A stretch of DNA of 14,584 bases from Sulfurimonas sp. (GTDB lineage: Bacteria; Campylobacterota; Campylobacteria; Campylobacterales; Sulfurimonadaceae), in contig DAOVJL010000008.1 in the NCBI GenBank assembly GCA_030673275.1, positions 1-14,584 on the forward strand, written 5' to 3'. The translations under genes and the position numbers were made by a program. Below, one piece after another: positions 7,753 through 14,584 of the stretch. How positions within the stretch are numbered: the first letter of the stretch is position 1; the number at the start of each line of letters is the position of its first letter. Under the pieces are notes generated by a model, which did not search any database, was not told the DNA's origin, and worked only from the letters and a program-made list of their open reading frames with translations.

Positions 7753-8975
7753 TGGCATTTGATAAAATGGAATTAAGAGATATTGAAGTATGGGATGGAA
7801 ATTTCGCTGCTGCACAAGCTCTAAGACAAGCTCAGGTTGATGTTGTTGCCGCTTACCCTATTACTCCATCAACTCCTATTGTTGAGGGATATGCAAAGTT
7901 CAAATCTGATAACTATGTTGAGGGTGAATTTGTAATGGTTGAGTCTGAACATGCTGCAATGAGTGGATGTATCGGTGCTGCTGCGGCTGGTGGTCGTGTT
8001 GCAACTGCAACATCTTCTCAAGGTCTTGCACTTATGGTTGAGACACTTTACCAAGCATCTGGTATGCGTTTGCCAATAGTTTTAAACATTGTAAACCGTG
8101 CTTTAGCTGCTCCACTGAATGTTAATGGTGACCACTCTGACATGTACTTATGTCGTGACAGTGGTTGGATTCAATTTGATGCGTTTTCACCACAAGGTGC
8201 ATATGACTTAAACTTTATTGCGTTTAAAGTAAGTGAAGATCATGATATTAGACTTCCTGCTATTATAAATCAAGATGGTTTTATGACTTCTCACACTGCT
8301 CAAGGTGTAACTACAATGGATGATGATACAGCATTTGGTTTTGTCGGTACTTATAAACCTATGAATGATATGCTTGATTTTGAACATCCTGTAACTCATG
8401 GTGTTCAAACTGAGGAAGATTGGCATTTTGAGCATAAAGCTCGTCAACACAGTGACTTGATGTTAAAAGTTTCTCCAAAAATTGATGAAGTTTTTGCTGA
8501 TTTTGAAAAATTGACCGGTCGTAAATATTCTCAAGTTGAATGCTACGATATGGAAGATGCTGATGTGGCAGTATTTTGTTTAGGTACTTCAGTTGAGACA
8601 GCTCGTGAAGTTGCTACTGAGATGAGAGCTAAAGGTGTAAAAGCTGGTGTTGTTGGTCTTAGAGTTATTCGCCCATTCCCGTTTGAGAGAGTACAAGAAG
8701 CACTTAAAGATGTTAAAGCAGTAGCTATACTTGACAGATCATCTCCAAATGGTGCTCCAGGTGCAATGTATAATGAAGTTTGTGCAGCAATGTATTCTCA
8801 CGAATCTTCACCATTAATTAGTGGATATGTTTACGGACTTGGTGGTCGTGACTTAACTAAAGCACACTTAGTAGATCTTTATAATGAGCTTGAAACAAAT
8901 GTTAAAGCTGGTAAAGTTACTACTCAATTACAACAGTTTATCGGTGTTCGTGGACCGAAACTTTCGTTTTTATAG
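7752..8975 (+). CDS. porA: Pyruvate:ferredoxin oxidoreductase, alpha subunit
   Basis: This 407-residue alpha subunit forms, with beta, the thiamine-diphosphate active site. Visible are AAYPITPSTPIVEG (33-46), where the threonine contacts substrate in this family, VESEHAAMSGCIGAAAAGG (63-81) with the glutamate that activates the thiamine ring, and the highly conserved NRALAAPLNVNGDHSDMYL stretch (about 113-131). The region after about residue 265 is the transketolase C-like domain II (VAVFCLGTSVETAREVA, then GLRVIRPFPFE). Length and sequence agree with PorA rather than the shorter 2-oxoglutarate subunit. The ATG overlaps the porD stop by one base, with GAGGAAG as ribosome-binding site. Codon use is rich in CGT. 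Confidence 0.95.
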   Translation: MAFDKMELRDIEVWDGNFAAAQALRQAQVDVVAAYPITPSTPIVEGYAKFKSDNYVEGEFVMVESEHAAMSGCIGAAAAGGRVATATSSQGLALMVETLYQASGMRLPIVLNIVNRALAAPLNVNGDHSDMYLCRDSGWIQFDAFSPQGAYDLNFIAFKVSEDHDIRLPAIINQDGFMTSHTAQGVTTMDDDTAFGFVGTYKPMNDMLDFEHPVTHGVQTEEDWHFEHKARQHSDLMLKVSPKIDEVFADFEKLTGRKYSQVECYDMEDADVAVFCLGTSVETAREVATEMRAKGVKAGVVGLRVIRPFPFERVQEALKDVKAVAILDRSSPNGAPGAMYNEVCAAMYSHESSPLISGYVYGLGGRDLTKAHLVDLYNELETNVKAGKVTTQLQQFIGVRGPKLSFL

Positions 8976-8984
8976 GAATATAGT

Positions 8985-9941
8985 ATGAGTGAAATGAAAA
9001 AAATAAAAAACTTAAAAGAGTTCTCAACATCAGCGGACCGTTTTGAAGGTGCAAACCTTTTATGTCCTGGTTGTGCTCACTCTATTATTGTACGTGAAAT
9101 ATTAAATGCTACAAATGATGATTTAGTTCTTTCTGCATCTACTGGTTGTCTAGAAGTTTGTACAGCAGTTTATCCATATACATCTTGGGATGCTTCTTGG
9201 ATTCATATCGGTTTTGAAAACTCTTCAACTGCGGTAGCAGGGGCAGAAGCTATGTACAATGCACTTAAAACAAAAGGTCGCTTAAAGCAACCAGACCGTA
9301 ATCCTAAGTTTGTAGCTTTTGGTGGTGACGGTGCGTCTTACGATATCGGTTTTCAGTGGATTTCTGGCTGTATGGAAAGAAATCATAACATGATGTATGT
9401 TGTTCTTGACAATGAAGTATATGCAAATACTGGTGGACAACGTTCAAGTTCAACTCCAATTGGTTCAAGTGCAACAACTTCACCTGCAGGTTCAATCTCT
9501 TATGGTGAGAAGATGAACAAAAAAGATATGATGGGTATTATGGCAGCTCACCATATTCCATATGCGGCGCAAGTTGCTCCAAATAAATGGAAAGATATGG
9601 TTAAGAAAATCCAAAAAGGTTTTGCTACTGAAGGTGCGGTATTTATTAATGCAGTTTCACCATGTACAACTGAGTGGAAATTTGACCCAAAAGATACTAT
9701 GATGTTAACTGATTTAGCAACTGATTCTTTAGTGTTCCCACTTTATGAGGTTATTGATGGTAAAGAGTTCAATATCACTTACAGACCTAAAAATGTAGTA
9801 CCTGTTGAAGAGTATTTAGCAGCGCAGGGTCGTTTTAAACACCTTTTCAAAGATGAGTATAAATACTTAATCAAAGAGTGGCAAGAGAGAGTAGATGCTA
9901 ACTGGGCATATCTACAACGCCGCGAAGAAGCAAAAGTATAA
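8985..9941 (+). CDS. porB: Pyruvate:ferredoxin oxidoreductase, beta subunit
   Basis: This 318-residue subunit binds thiamine diphosphate and the proximal [4Fe-4S] cluster. The cluster cysteines appear as C27 and C30 (LLCPGCAHS), C55 (STGCLEVC) and C227 (AVSPCTTEW). The thiamine-binding motif runs from GGDGASYDIG (113-122) to the LDNEVYANTGGQ stretch (141-152), with N143 as a metal ligand. All expected residues are present, so the enzyme should be functional. It begins 9 bp after porA with AGGA upstream and ends the operon. No rho-independent terminator with a T run follows; instead there is the palindromic element at 9965-10023. Confidence 0.95.
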   Translation: MSEMKKIKNLKEFSTSADRFEGANLLCPGCAHSIIVREILNATNDDLVLSASTGCLEVCTAVYPYTSWDASWIHIGFENSSTAVAGAEAMYNALKTKGRLKQPDRNPKFVAFGGDGASYDIGFQWISGCMERNHNMMYVVLDNEVYANTGGQRSSSTPIGSSATTSPAGSISYGEKMNKKDMMGIMAAHHIPYAAQVAPNKWKDMVKKIQKGFATEGAVFINAVSPCTTEWKFDPKDTMMLTDLATDSLVFPLYEVIDGKEFNITYRPKNVVPVEEYLAAQGRFKHLFKDEYKYLIKEWQERVDANWAYLQRREEAKV

Positions 9942-9964
9942 TCAGCTTCTAGTTTCGATATATC

Positions 9965-10023
9965 TTGCACCAAATCTGGAAATGGCAGGCTATTAGCCTA
10001 GCCTTGTTCCACATTTGGCACAA
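9965..10023. repeat. Long imperfect inverted repeat between porB and cheR
   Basis: The outer arms TTGCACCAAATCTGGAA (9965-9981) and TTCCACATTTGGCACAA (10007-10023) are complementary at 14 of 17 positions. Between them GGCaGGCT (9984-9991) can pair with AGCCtaGCC (9995-10003) around a 3-nt loop, so the whole 59 nt can fold into one hairpin of about 21 pairs. It is clearly richer in GC than the surrounding spacer. Neither strand has a T run after the hairpin, so it is not a classic terminator, although it sits between two converging operons. It could be a dispersed intergenic repeat unit, a structured 3' end that protects mRNA, or a rho-dependent end signal; which of these cannot be told from this window. 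Confidence 0.7.
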
Positions 10024-10037
10024 TCTACACCAAATCT
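9968..10037. repeat. Direct repeat CACCAAATCT, two copies 60 bp apart
   Basis: A perfect 10-bp direct repeat lies at 9968-9977 and 10028-10037. The first copy is in the left arm of the palindrome. The second lies just outside and can pair alternatively with the right arm (ATTTGG 10013-10018 with CCAAAT 10030-10035). It is followed by the 8-bp palindrome AAAGCTTT (10039-10046). Confidence 0.6.
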
Positions 10038-10076
10038 AAAAGCTTTAGTGTGTCCTACATATCACAACTTTAATCT

Positions 10077-10853
10077 CTAAAACAAATCCGCATGTCCAAA
10101 CAATACCTTTTGATTTGAATTTTTACGCATGCTTTCTAAAATTTTTTTAGCTTTTTGTTTTGTCTCATCATCAAAATATATTAGCATATTTCTTGAAAGT
10201 ATAAAATCAAACTTACCAAGGGAGTTAAAAGATGGGTCAAATAAGTTAGCAAGTTTATATTTTACCAAGGATCTAACTATAGGTTTTAAAATATAATGTT
10301 TTTCATCTTCTATAAAATATTTATCTAAAATAGTTTTTGATAAGTTGCGAATATTTCTCTCTTTATATACAGCTGTTTGAGCATCTAATATTGCTATAGC
10401 ATTAATGTCAATACCTAAAATTTGAAAATTATCAGATGAAACACCCGCTTCAAGAAGAGCAATTGCTATGCTGTATGGCTCTTCACCGGTTGCAGAAGGA
10501 GCACATAAAATATCTACTTTTTTATTGGCATCTTTTACTAGTTTTACAAGTTCTGCAATCTGTTTGAATTCTCTGTAAAAAAATGTCTCATTTGTTGTAA
10601 GATAGTCAATTAATTCTTGTTTTACCTCTTTATCATGCTTTATTATATTCAGCAGTTTCGAAAAAGATTTAATATCTCTGTACCTGCAAAATGTAGTGAC
10701 TTTACTCTTTAAAATACTTATTTGTTTGTCAAATGTAATACCGGTTTCATTTTTAAAATAATCAGAAATTATTGATATATTTGAAAAATCTTCTGCAACT
10801 AGTGCTTTTTCTTCAGTAACATGAGTTTTTTTATTTTTTAAAAAACTGAACAT
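10077..10853 (-). CDS. cheR: Chemotaxis receptor methyltransferase CheR
   Basis: This 258-residue enzyme transfers methyl groups from S-adenosylmethionine to glutamates on chemoreceptors, opposing CheB during adaptation. Family motifs are YLTTNETFFYRE (84-95), the SAM-binding CAPSATGEEPYSIAIALLE (117-135), ILGIDINAIAILDAQTAVY (145-163) and FDFILSRNMLIYFD (215-228). The first 25 or so residues are a charged, probably flexible leader before the helical N-terminal domain. The C-terminus ends at LFGHADLF, slightly short of many CheR proteins but with the terminal strand present. The ATG overlaps the cheB stop (TAATG), so it is the last gene of the receptor-cheB-cheR operon. The SAH it produces is ultimately recycled through LuxS, encoded nearby. 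Confidence 0.95.
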   Translation of the reverse strand: MFSFLKNKKTHVTEEKALVAEDFSNISIISDYFKNETGITFDKQISILKSKVTTFCRYRDIKSFSKLLNIIKHDKEVKQELIDYLTTNETFFYREFKQIAELVKLVKDANKKVDILCAPSATGEEPYSIAIALLEAGVSSDNFQILGIDINAIAILDAQTAVYKERNIRNLSKTILDKYFIEDEKHYILKPIVRSLVKYKLANLFDPSFNSLGKFDFILSRNMLIYFDDETKQKAKKILESMRKNSNQKVLFGHADLF

Positions 10854-11431
10854 TAATTACAAAATTCCTTTATTTTATTTTTGATTGTTTTTATATCCGA
10901 AATTTGAATATTAGGCACCTTTTTCCTTGCTTGACACGGCATACCGTCAACAATAGCACTCTGTTCGCTTTCTGTAATACTTTTAACACCATGAAGAGTC
11001 AGCTGTTTACATCCATCCACTCCGTCACTACCTATACCGGTAAGTATAACACAATACATTTCTACCTCTTTTACAAAAGTAACACAGGAGTTAAAAACAG
11101 CATTAATATCAGGATTATATTCATTGCTTTTTGCAGGTTTATGTTTAAAAATCAGTTGTAAGCCATGTTTTTTAACTGTTGTAAAACCTTCACAAAGATA
11201 TATATGACCAGCCTCAAGAATAGCATCATTTTGAGCCATTGATATTTTATTTATACTATTCTCTTCAAGTCGTTTAGCAAAACTTGGCATAAACCCTTTA
11301 ACCATATGCTGTGCAATAATTATAGACGTATCTACTAATGGGGGTAATGAAGAGATAATTTTTTCTATTTGTCCGGGACCTCCAGTGGAGGCACCGATTA
11401 GAACAAGTTTACTAGGTACGGAATGTTTCAA
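10853..11431 (-). CDS. cheB: Chemotaxis methylesterase CheB, catalytic domain only
   Basis: This 192-residue protein corresponds to the methylesterase domain alone, which removes methyl groups from (or deamidates) receptor glutamine/glutamate sites. The catalytic triad is visible: S15 in GASTGGP, H42 in IIAQHM and D136 in [10 protein letters not shown]. The N-terminal receiver domain of the classical enzyme is absent, as also known for Campylobacter CheB, so its activity cannot be controlled by CheA phosphorylation through a linked receiver. The start is inferred as TTG at 11431-11429, 20 bp inside the receptor gene; an in-frame TGA lies not far upstream and no ATG or GTG precedes the conserved LVLIGAS strand. 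No clear ribosome-binding site precedes the TTG, so translation is probably coupled to the receptor gene. Confidence 0.92.
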   Translation of the reverse strand: MKHSVPSKLVLIGASTGGPGQIEKIISSLPPLVDTSIIIAQHMVKGFMPSFAKRLEENSINKISMAQNDAILEAGHIYLCEGFTTVKKHGLQLIFKHKPAKSNEYNPDINAVFNSCVTFVKEVEMYCVILTGIGSDGVDGCKQLTLHGVKSITESEQSAIVDGMPCQARKKVPNIQISDIKTIKNKIKEFCN

Positions 11432-13460
11432 GTTTAGAGTGTAAATCTTCAGTCATAGAGTTTAGATGATCAGCTGCTGCTGCAATCTCTTCAACATTAC
11501 GAGCATTTTGAGAAGATATCTCATTTATTTGTGTGACTTGTGTAACAATTAAATCAACATTAGCTCCGGTTTTTTCAAAATCCGTTACAGTTCTGTCACT
11601 TGCAGTAACTGCTTCATCTACTATAGCAACAGTATCATTAATTTTTTTCTCAACCTCTGTAGCTGTGATTGCTAATGCTTGAATCTCTTCAGAGTTACTA
11701 CCCATTTGACCGCTAACATCTGTTATAGATTGAACAATTACGTTGATAGTCGCATTAATCTCTGTAAGTGATTTTTGAGTTCTCTCCGCTAGTTTTCTAA
11801 CTTCATCAGCAACAACCGCAAAACCACGACCGTGCTCACCTGCTCTTGCTGCTTCAATAGCTGCATTAAGTGCAAGCAAGTTCGTTTGGTCTGCAATGTC
11901 AGAGATAACCTCAAGAACAGTTTTAACCTCATTTGCTTCGGAAGACAGAGTCTCCATTCTTTCGGAGAGTTCAATCTCCAGCTGGGCACTATGCTGAATT
12001 TTAGATGTAAGAGTTACAACTTCGTGACTAGCTTCACCAAGATTTTCATTTGCTTTAATGATATCTTGCTTAGAACTTTGTGCATCAGATATTGAGATTG
12101 TAATCTCACTTTTAATCTCATTTGCTTGGGCAGTTGCCTTGTCTACAACAGTAACAGACTCTTCAACATTAGTCCCGACACCGGTTGCTGTTGTTGAGAG
12201 TTCATGAGAGATTGAAGCATTTTCTGATGAGCTTAGCTTAGAAGTTTCTATCAGATCTTTTAGTTCTTTTAGTAAATTATTGAAACTTTTTGCCATTTGA
12301 GATATCTCTAAAGGAGCATTTTCATCTACAGTAATAGTAAGGTTTTTGTTGTTACCGATATCTAAAAGAGTCTCTTTAAATCTATTGATAGGTTTAATAA
12401 TGCTTGCATTAATTAACAATATAGATATCACCATAATTACAGCTAAAACAATCAGAGAGTCAATAATTAAAAGATTTCTTATTTCATTTGGAATTTCAAG
12501 AACTTCTGCTTCATCCATTCTTGAAATAATTGCCCAGTTAAAATCTTCACCTATTTTAATGGGTGAATAAGAGAGCAGTACTTGTTTTCCTGTATATCCT
12601 GTAGCCATTATAATTCCAGTTTTTCCAGAGAGTGCTGCTTTTGTAGCTACTGTATTAATTGAACCAGTTGATGGATTTGCAAAAGATGCTTTTATAGTTT
12701 TTGTATCTTTATTAAGATAACTGTCACTTCTCATTAAATTATCTTGACCTACTAAATAGTCTTCTTGAGAATCTCCATATCCTTCTCTGTATTGCATGAT
12801 TCCAGTGATTGCTTTATCTGATATCTGAATAACAACAATAGATATCATGTTCCCTTTTTTATTAAAAACAGGAGCACCCATAAACATGGCAGGATCACCA
12901 TTACTAGGAGCATAAGGTGCCATGTCTACAATATGAGGTGTCTTGGTTGTTTTTACTTTTTTCCAAAGCTTACCAAGACCTGAATCTTTTAAACTACCCG
13001 ATGATAAGTTAGCTCCAAAATCGGACTCTTTCGCTTGAGTGTACATAACATGACCATGCTCAGCAGATAAGATAAATACATCATAGTACCCATAAGCTTT
13101 TGCATAGTCTTGATAAAATTCATCATGTTCATCTATAATAATTTTTACAGAGCTATCTCCAACAGGAAATTTATCGGTTGCTTTAACTTCTAACTCTTTA
13201 GAAATAGACATTAATTCATTTGTAAAGTATTCCACATTTTTTGTATTTGCTAATACACTCAAATCAGCTAGTCTAAAATGAATTAACTGCTGAATCTGTT
13301 TCTTTTTTATGTGGTTTGCCATATCTAATTCATGATAACTCTTGTTTATAAGAGCTTCTTTACTCATTGAAGTTGATACAACGGTTGAAATTACTGCTAG
13401 AAATATTAACGATATCGCTGTTAGTAAAATAACTTGCAGCTTAACAGACATCTTTTTCAT
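11412..13460 (-). CDS. Methyl-accepting chemotaxis protein with dCache-type sensor
   Basis: This 682-residue transmembrane chemoreceptor has a membrane helix at about 8-30, a periplasmic region of about 300 residues, a second helix at about 328-351, a HAMP segment (about 352-405) and a long cytoplasmic signalling hairpin. The tip sequence [20 protein letters not shown] with [20 protein letters not shown] (519-560) is the highly conserved contact site for CheA and CheW. The sensor contains [31 protein letters not shown] (125-155) and a second subdomain near 224-320, fitting a double Cache fold. I do not see the amino-acid-binding dCache residue pattern, so the ligand is unknown. The start ATG at 13460 follows AAGGAT. 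The co-transcribed cheB and cheR suggest that this receptor is central to the cell's adaptation system. Confidence 0.95.
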   Translation of the reverse strand: MKKMSVKLQVILLTAISLIFLAVISTVVSTSMSKEALINKSYHELDMANHIKKKQIQQLIHFRLADLSVLANTKNVEYFTNELMSISKELEVKATDKFPVGDSSVKIIIDEHDEFYQDYAKAYGYYDVFILSAEHGHVMYTQAKESDFGANLSSGSLKDSGLGKLWKKVKTTKTPHIVDMAPYAPSNGDPAMFMGAPVFNKKGNMISIVVIQISDKAITGIMQYREGYGDSQEDYLVGQDNLMRSDSYLNKDTKTIKASFANPSTGSINTVATKAALSGKTGIIMATGYTGKQVLLSYSPIKIGEDFNWAIISRMDEAEVLEIPNEIRNLLIIDSLIVLAVIMVISILLINASIIKPINRFKETLLDIGNNKNLTITVDENAPLEISQMAKSFNNLLKELKDLIETSKLSSSENASISHELSTTATGVGTNVEESVTVVDKATAQANEIKSEITISISDAQSSKQDIIKANENLGEASHEVVTLTSKIQHSAQLEIELSERMETLSSEANEVKTVLEVISDIADQTNLLALNAAIEAARAGEHGRGFAVVADEVRKLAERTQKSLTEINATINVIVQSITDVSGQMGSNSEEIQALAITATEVEKKINDTVAIVDEAVTASDRTVTDFEKTGANVDLIVTQVTQINEISSQNARNVEEIAAAADHLNSMTEDLHSKLETFRT

Positions 13461-13535
13461 TTTAATCCTTTATTTAAATAAGTTTATCATAAAATAATAA
13501 TAATCAATTGAAATAATTAATTGAAAAGGCATAAT

Positions 13536-13564
13536 ATTATAAGAGTATTGCGAAATTGTTACAA
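13536..13564 (-). promoter_or_regulatory. Sigma-70-type promoter for the receptor-cheB-cheR operon
   Basis: On the minus strand TTGTAA (13564-13559) and a perfect TATAAT (13541-13536) are separated by exactly 17 bp. Transcription would start near 13529, giving a leader of about 70 nt. No sigma-28 or sigma-54 consensus was seen here, so housekeeping expression is suggested. Confidence 0.6.
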
Positions 13565-13578
13565 AAATACAACAAAAG

Positions 13579-13595
13579 AGTCACGAAAAAGTCAC
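13579..13595. promoter_or_regulatory. Direct repeat AGTCAC, possible regulator site
   Basis: AGTCAC occurs at 13579-13584 and again at 13590-13595, start to start 11 bp, about one helical turn. It lies just upstream of the -35 of the divergent receptor promoter and about 80 bp before the luxS -10. Such spacing is typical of tandem activator or response-regulator sites, but no regulator can be named. Confidence 0.35.
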
Positions 13596-13667
13596 TTTGG
13601 AAATAACATATAATAAATATTTTTATTTTATACTCATATATTTATTATCTTTAATGAAATGAAAAAA

Positions 13668-13681
13668 GGGTACAATTACCC
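13668..13681 (+). promoter_or_regulatory. luxS -10 region within an inverted repeat
   Basis: GGGTACAATTACCC is a perfect 5-bp inverted repeat around CAAT and contains the -10-like TACAAT (13671-13676). No good -35 is seen 17 bp upstream. Transcription would begin near 13683, 20 nt before the luxS ATG. A protein bound to the palindrome would cover the promoter. Confidence 0.45.
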
Positions 13682-13702
13682 AATTTAAAAAAAGGAAACA
13701 GT

Positions 13703-14209
13703 ATGCCATTATTAGACAGTTTTACCGTTGACCATACAATTATGCCGGCACCGGCAGTTCGTCGTGCAAAGGGAATGAAATCTCCATCAGGAGATGATAT
13801 TACAGTTTTTGATTTACGTTTTGTTAAGCCAAATAAAGAGACCCTTTCATCTGAGGGTATCCACACTTTAGAGCATCTATTTGCCGGATTTATCAGAAAT
13901 CATCTTAATTCAAAAAAAGTTGAGATTATTGATGTTTCTCCAATGGGTTGTAGAACTGGCTTTTACATGTCAGTTCTTGGTAAGCCAAAAGAGTCAAAAG
14001 TAGCTGCTGCTTGGTTATTAGCAATGGAAGATGTTTTAAAAGTAAAACGTAAAAAAGATATTCCGGAATTAAATGTTTATCAATGTGGGACTTATAAAAT
14101 GCATTCATTAAAAGATGCAAAAAATATTGCGAAAGCTGTACTTAAAAAAGGTATCAGCATTATGGATAATAAAGCACTAAAATTAGATTTGAAAAAAGTA
14201 GGTCAATAA
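13703..14209 (+). CDS. luxS: S-ribosylhomocysteine lyase LuxS
   Basis: This 168-residue enzyme cleaves S-ribosylhomocysteine to homocysteine and DPD, the precursor of autoinducer-2, within the activated methyl cycle. The metal site is HTLEH (H54, E57, H58) together with C128 in [11 protein letters not shown], and the catalytic cysteine is C83 in [11 protein letters not shown]. The N-terminal [18 protein letters not shown] is also typical, and the length is normal. The ATG at 13703 follows AAGGAA. It is divergent from the chemoreceptor operon and is followed 3 bp later by a small unknown gene, probably in the same transcript. All active-site residues are present. Confidence 0.97.
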   Translation: MPLLDSFTVDHTIMPAPAVRRAKGMKSPSGDDITVFDLRFVKPNKETLSSEGIHTLEHLFAGFIRNHLNSKKVEIIDVSPMGCRTGFYMSVLGKPKESKVAAAWLLAMEDVLKVKRKKDIPELNVYQCGTYKMHSLKDAKNIAKAVLKKGISIMDNKALKLDLKKVGQ

Positions 14210-14212
14210 ATA

Positions 14213-14515
14213 ATGTACCTTTTACTTCCGATGGATAGTGAAAACAGTGAAGAAGCATCATTAACTAAAATTGATGATGCAAAGGTATGGGCACAGGTTC
14301 TAGTAGAAGAGGGCAGGCTTGTAGAGCTTAATCATAACATTGACAGAGATGCCTTTGAAAACTTTAGTGAAGCCGTAGTGGTCATAAATGACAATGAATA
14401 TGTATGGCCGTTTATGGAAAAATCAATGATGGTTCTAGTTGCACATGTTCAAAGAAGTATAGAGGATATTGTCGAAGCATATTTGTTTAAAGAACTTCAC
14501 GATTTAGCATATTAA
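14213..14515 (+). CDS. Small acidic protein of unknown function next to luxS
   Basis: This 100-residue soluble protein has no signal peptide, membrane helix or cysteine. It is acidic, with runs such as SENSEEAS near the start. It begins MYLLLPMDSE, continues with alternating strand-like segments (KVWAQVLVEEGRLVELNH, then SEAVVVINDNEYVWPFM) and ends in an amphipathic helix (SIEDIVEAYLFKELHDL). The pattern of a short strand, a PMD turn and later hydrophobic strands is faintly like the NifX/NifB small-domain fold, but this is only a resemblance and no function is assigned. It starts 3 bp after luxS, with weak TAGG upstream, so co-translation with luxS is likely. Confidence 0.72.
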   Translation: MYLLLPMDSENSEEASLTKIDDAKVWAQVLVEEGRLVELNHNIDRDAFENFSEAVVVINDNEYVWPFMEKSMMVLVAHVQRSIEDIVEAYLFKELHDLAY

Positions 14516-14519
14516 TATT

Positions 14520-14584
14520 TTGAATTTAGATAAATTTAGAAAACTTTTCACCCCTTTACCCGGTAATCACTATCTACAGGTTTG
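14520..14584 (+). CDS. Possible start of a further gene, cut by the window end
   Basis: From a TTG at 14520, 4 bp after the previous stop, a frame stays open to the end of the window and reads MNLDKFRKLFTPLPGNHYLQV. The other two forward frames have stops within the first few codons, and an in-frame stop at 14505-14507 limits the upstream extension. No ribosome-binding site is obvious and the fragment is too short to identify. Confidence 0.35.
   Translation, partial: MNLDKFRKLFTPLPGNHYLQV

Noticed and set aside
6789..9941. Reading the operon as 2-oxoglutarate:ferredoxin oxidoreductase (oorDABC).
   Set aside because: The gene order is G-D-A-B, and the alpha (407 aa) and beta (318 aa) lengths and sequences agree with Helicobacter-type pyruvate oxidoreductase, not with the shorter Oor subunits arranged D-A-B-C.
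9965..10023. Rho-independent terminator for porB or cheR.
   Set aside because: Neither strand has a T run after the stem; the structure is also longer and more interrupted than a usual terminator.
9993..10061. Minus-strand open stretch within the palindromic region reading ...GVDCAKCGTRLG, like the end of a zinc-ribbon protein.
   Set aside because: It has only 22 codons, is closed upstream by TGA, and contains no ATG, GTG or TTG in frame. It is noted because a decayed coding origin for the repeat is possible, but it is not a gene.
11412..11440. C-terminal KLETFRT of the receptor as a CheR/CheB tethering pentapeptide (NWETF-like).
   Set aside because: The tryptophan is absent, the motif is not at the very end, and there is no long flexible linker; it looks like the normal end of the signalling helix.
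12500..13370. Amino-acid-sensing dCache signature in the receptor.
   Set aside because: The conserved tyrosine/arginine/tryptophan/aspartate pattern of amino-acid dCache domains is not visible; the corresponding region reads [16 protein letters not shown].

Overview
The window looks like chromosomal DNA from a Campylobacterota (epsilonproteobacterial) autotroph of the Sulfurimonas type. This is inferred from the low GC content, a PorGDAB pyruvate:ferredoxin oxidoreductase in the order known from Helicobacter pylori, a single-domain CheB of the epsilonproteobacterial type, a periplasmic multihaem cytochrome, and the rplM-rpsI ribosomal pair. No tRNA, rRNA, CRISPR array, transposase or phage gene was seen. 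No sequence search was possible, so the taxonomic call rests on recognising protein families.

Layout: (1) 3-1277 (+), the C-terminal part of an AddA/RecB-type helicase-nuclease whose start lies before the window. (2) 1283-3397 (-), a tetrahaem cytochrome c gene directly abutting a membrane-bound diguanylate cyclase gene. (3) 3591-4416 (+), rplM-rpsI followed by a terminator hairpin. (4) 4535-6669 (+), a periplasmic peptide-type solute-binding protein gene overlapping a HAD phosphatase gene. (5) 6789-9941 (+), porGDAB, which makes pyruvate from acetyl-CoA and CO2 or runs in reverse. (6) 9942-10076, a convergent intergenic region holding a long, GC-richer imperfect inverted repeat plus a direct repeat of one arm segment. 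(7) 10077-13460 (-), a compact chemotaxis operon: dCache-type receptor, CheB methylesterase, CheR methyltransferase. (8) 13703-14515 (+), luxS and a small acidic protein of unknown function; a probable further gene begins at 14520 and runs off the end.

How it fits together: por supplies a central carbon-fixation/anaplerotic reaction, and its codon use (many CGT arginine codons) resembles that of the ribosomal genes, suggesting high expression. Two signalling modules, cytochrome/c-di-GMP and receptor/CheB/CheR, suggest an environment-responsive motile cell. LuxS recycles S-adenosylhomocysteine products, the waste of methyltransferases such as the CheR encoded divergently beside it, and produces the AI-2 precursor.

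I found no clear new defence, mobile or biosynthetic system. The observations most worth checking are the palindromic element at 9965-10023, the cytochrome/diguanylate cyclase coupling, and the luxS-receptor divergent promoter region.
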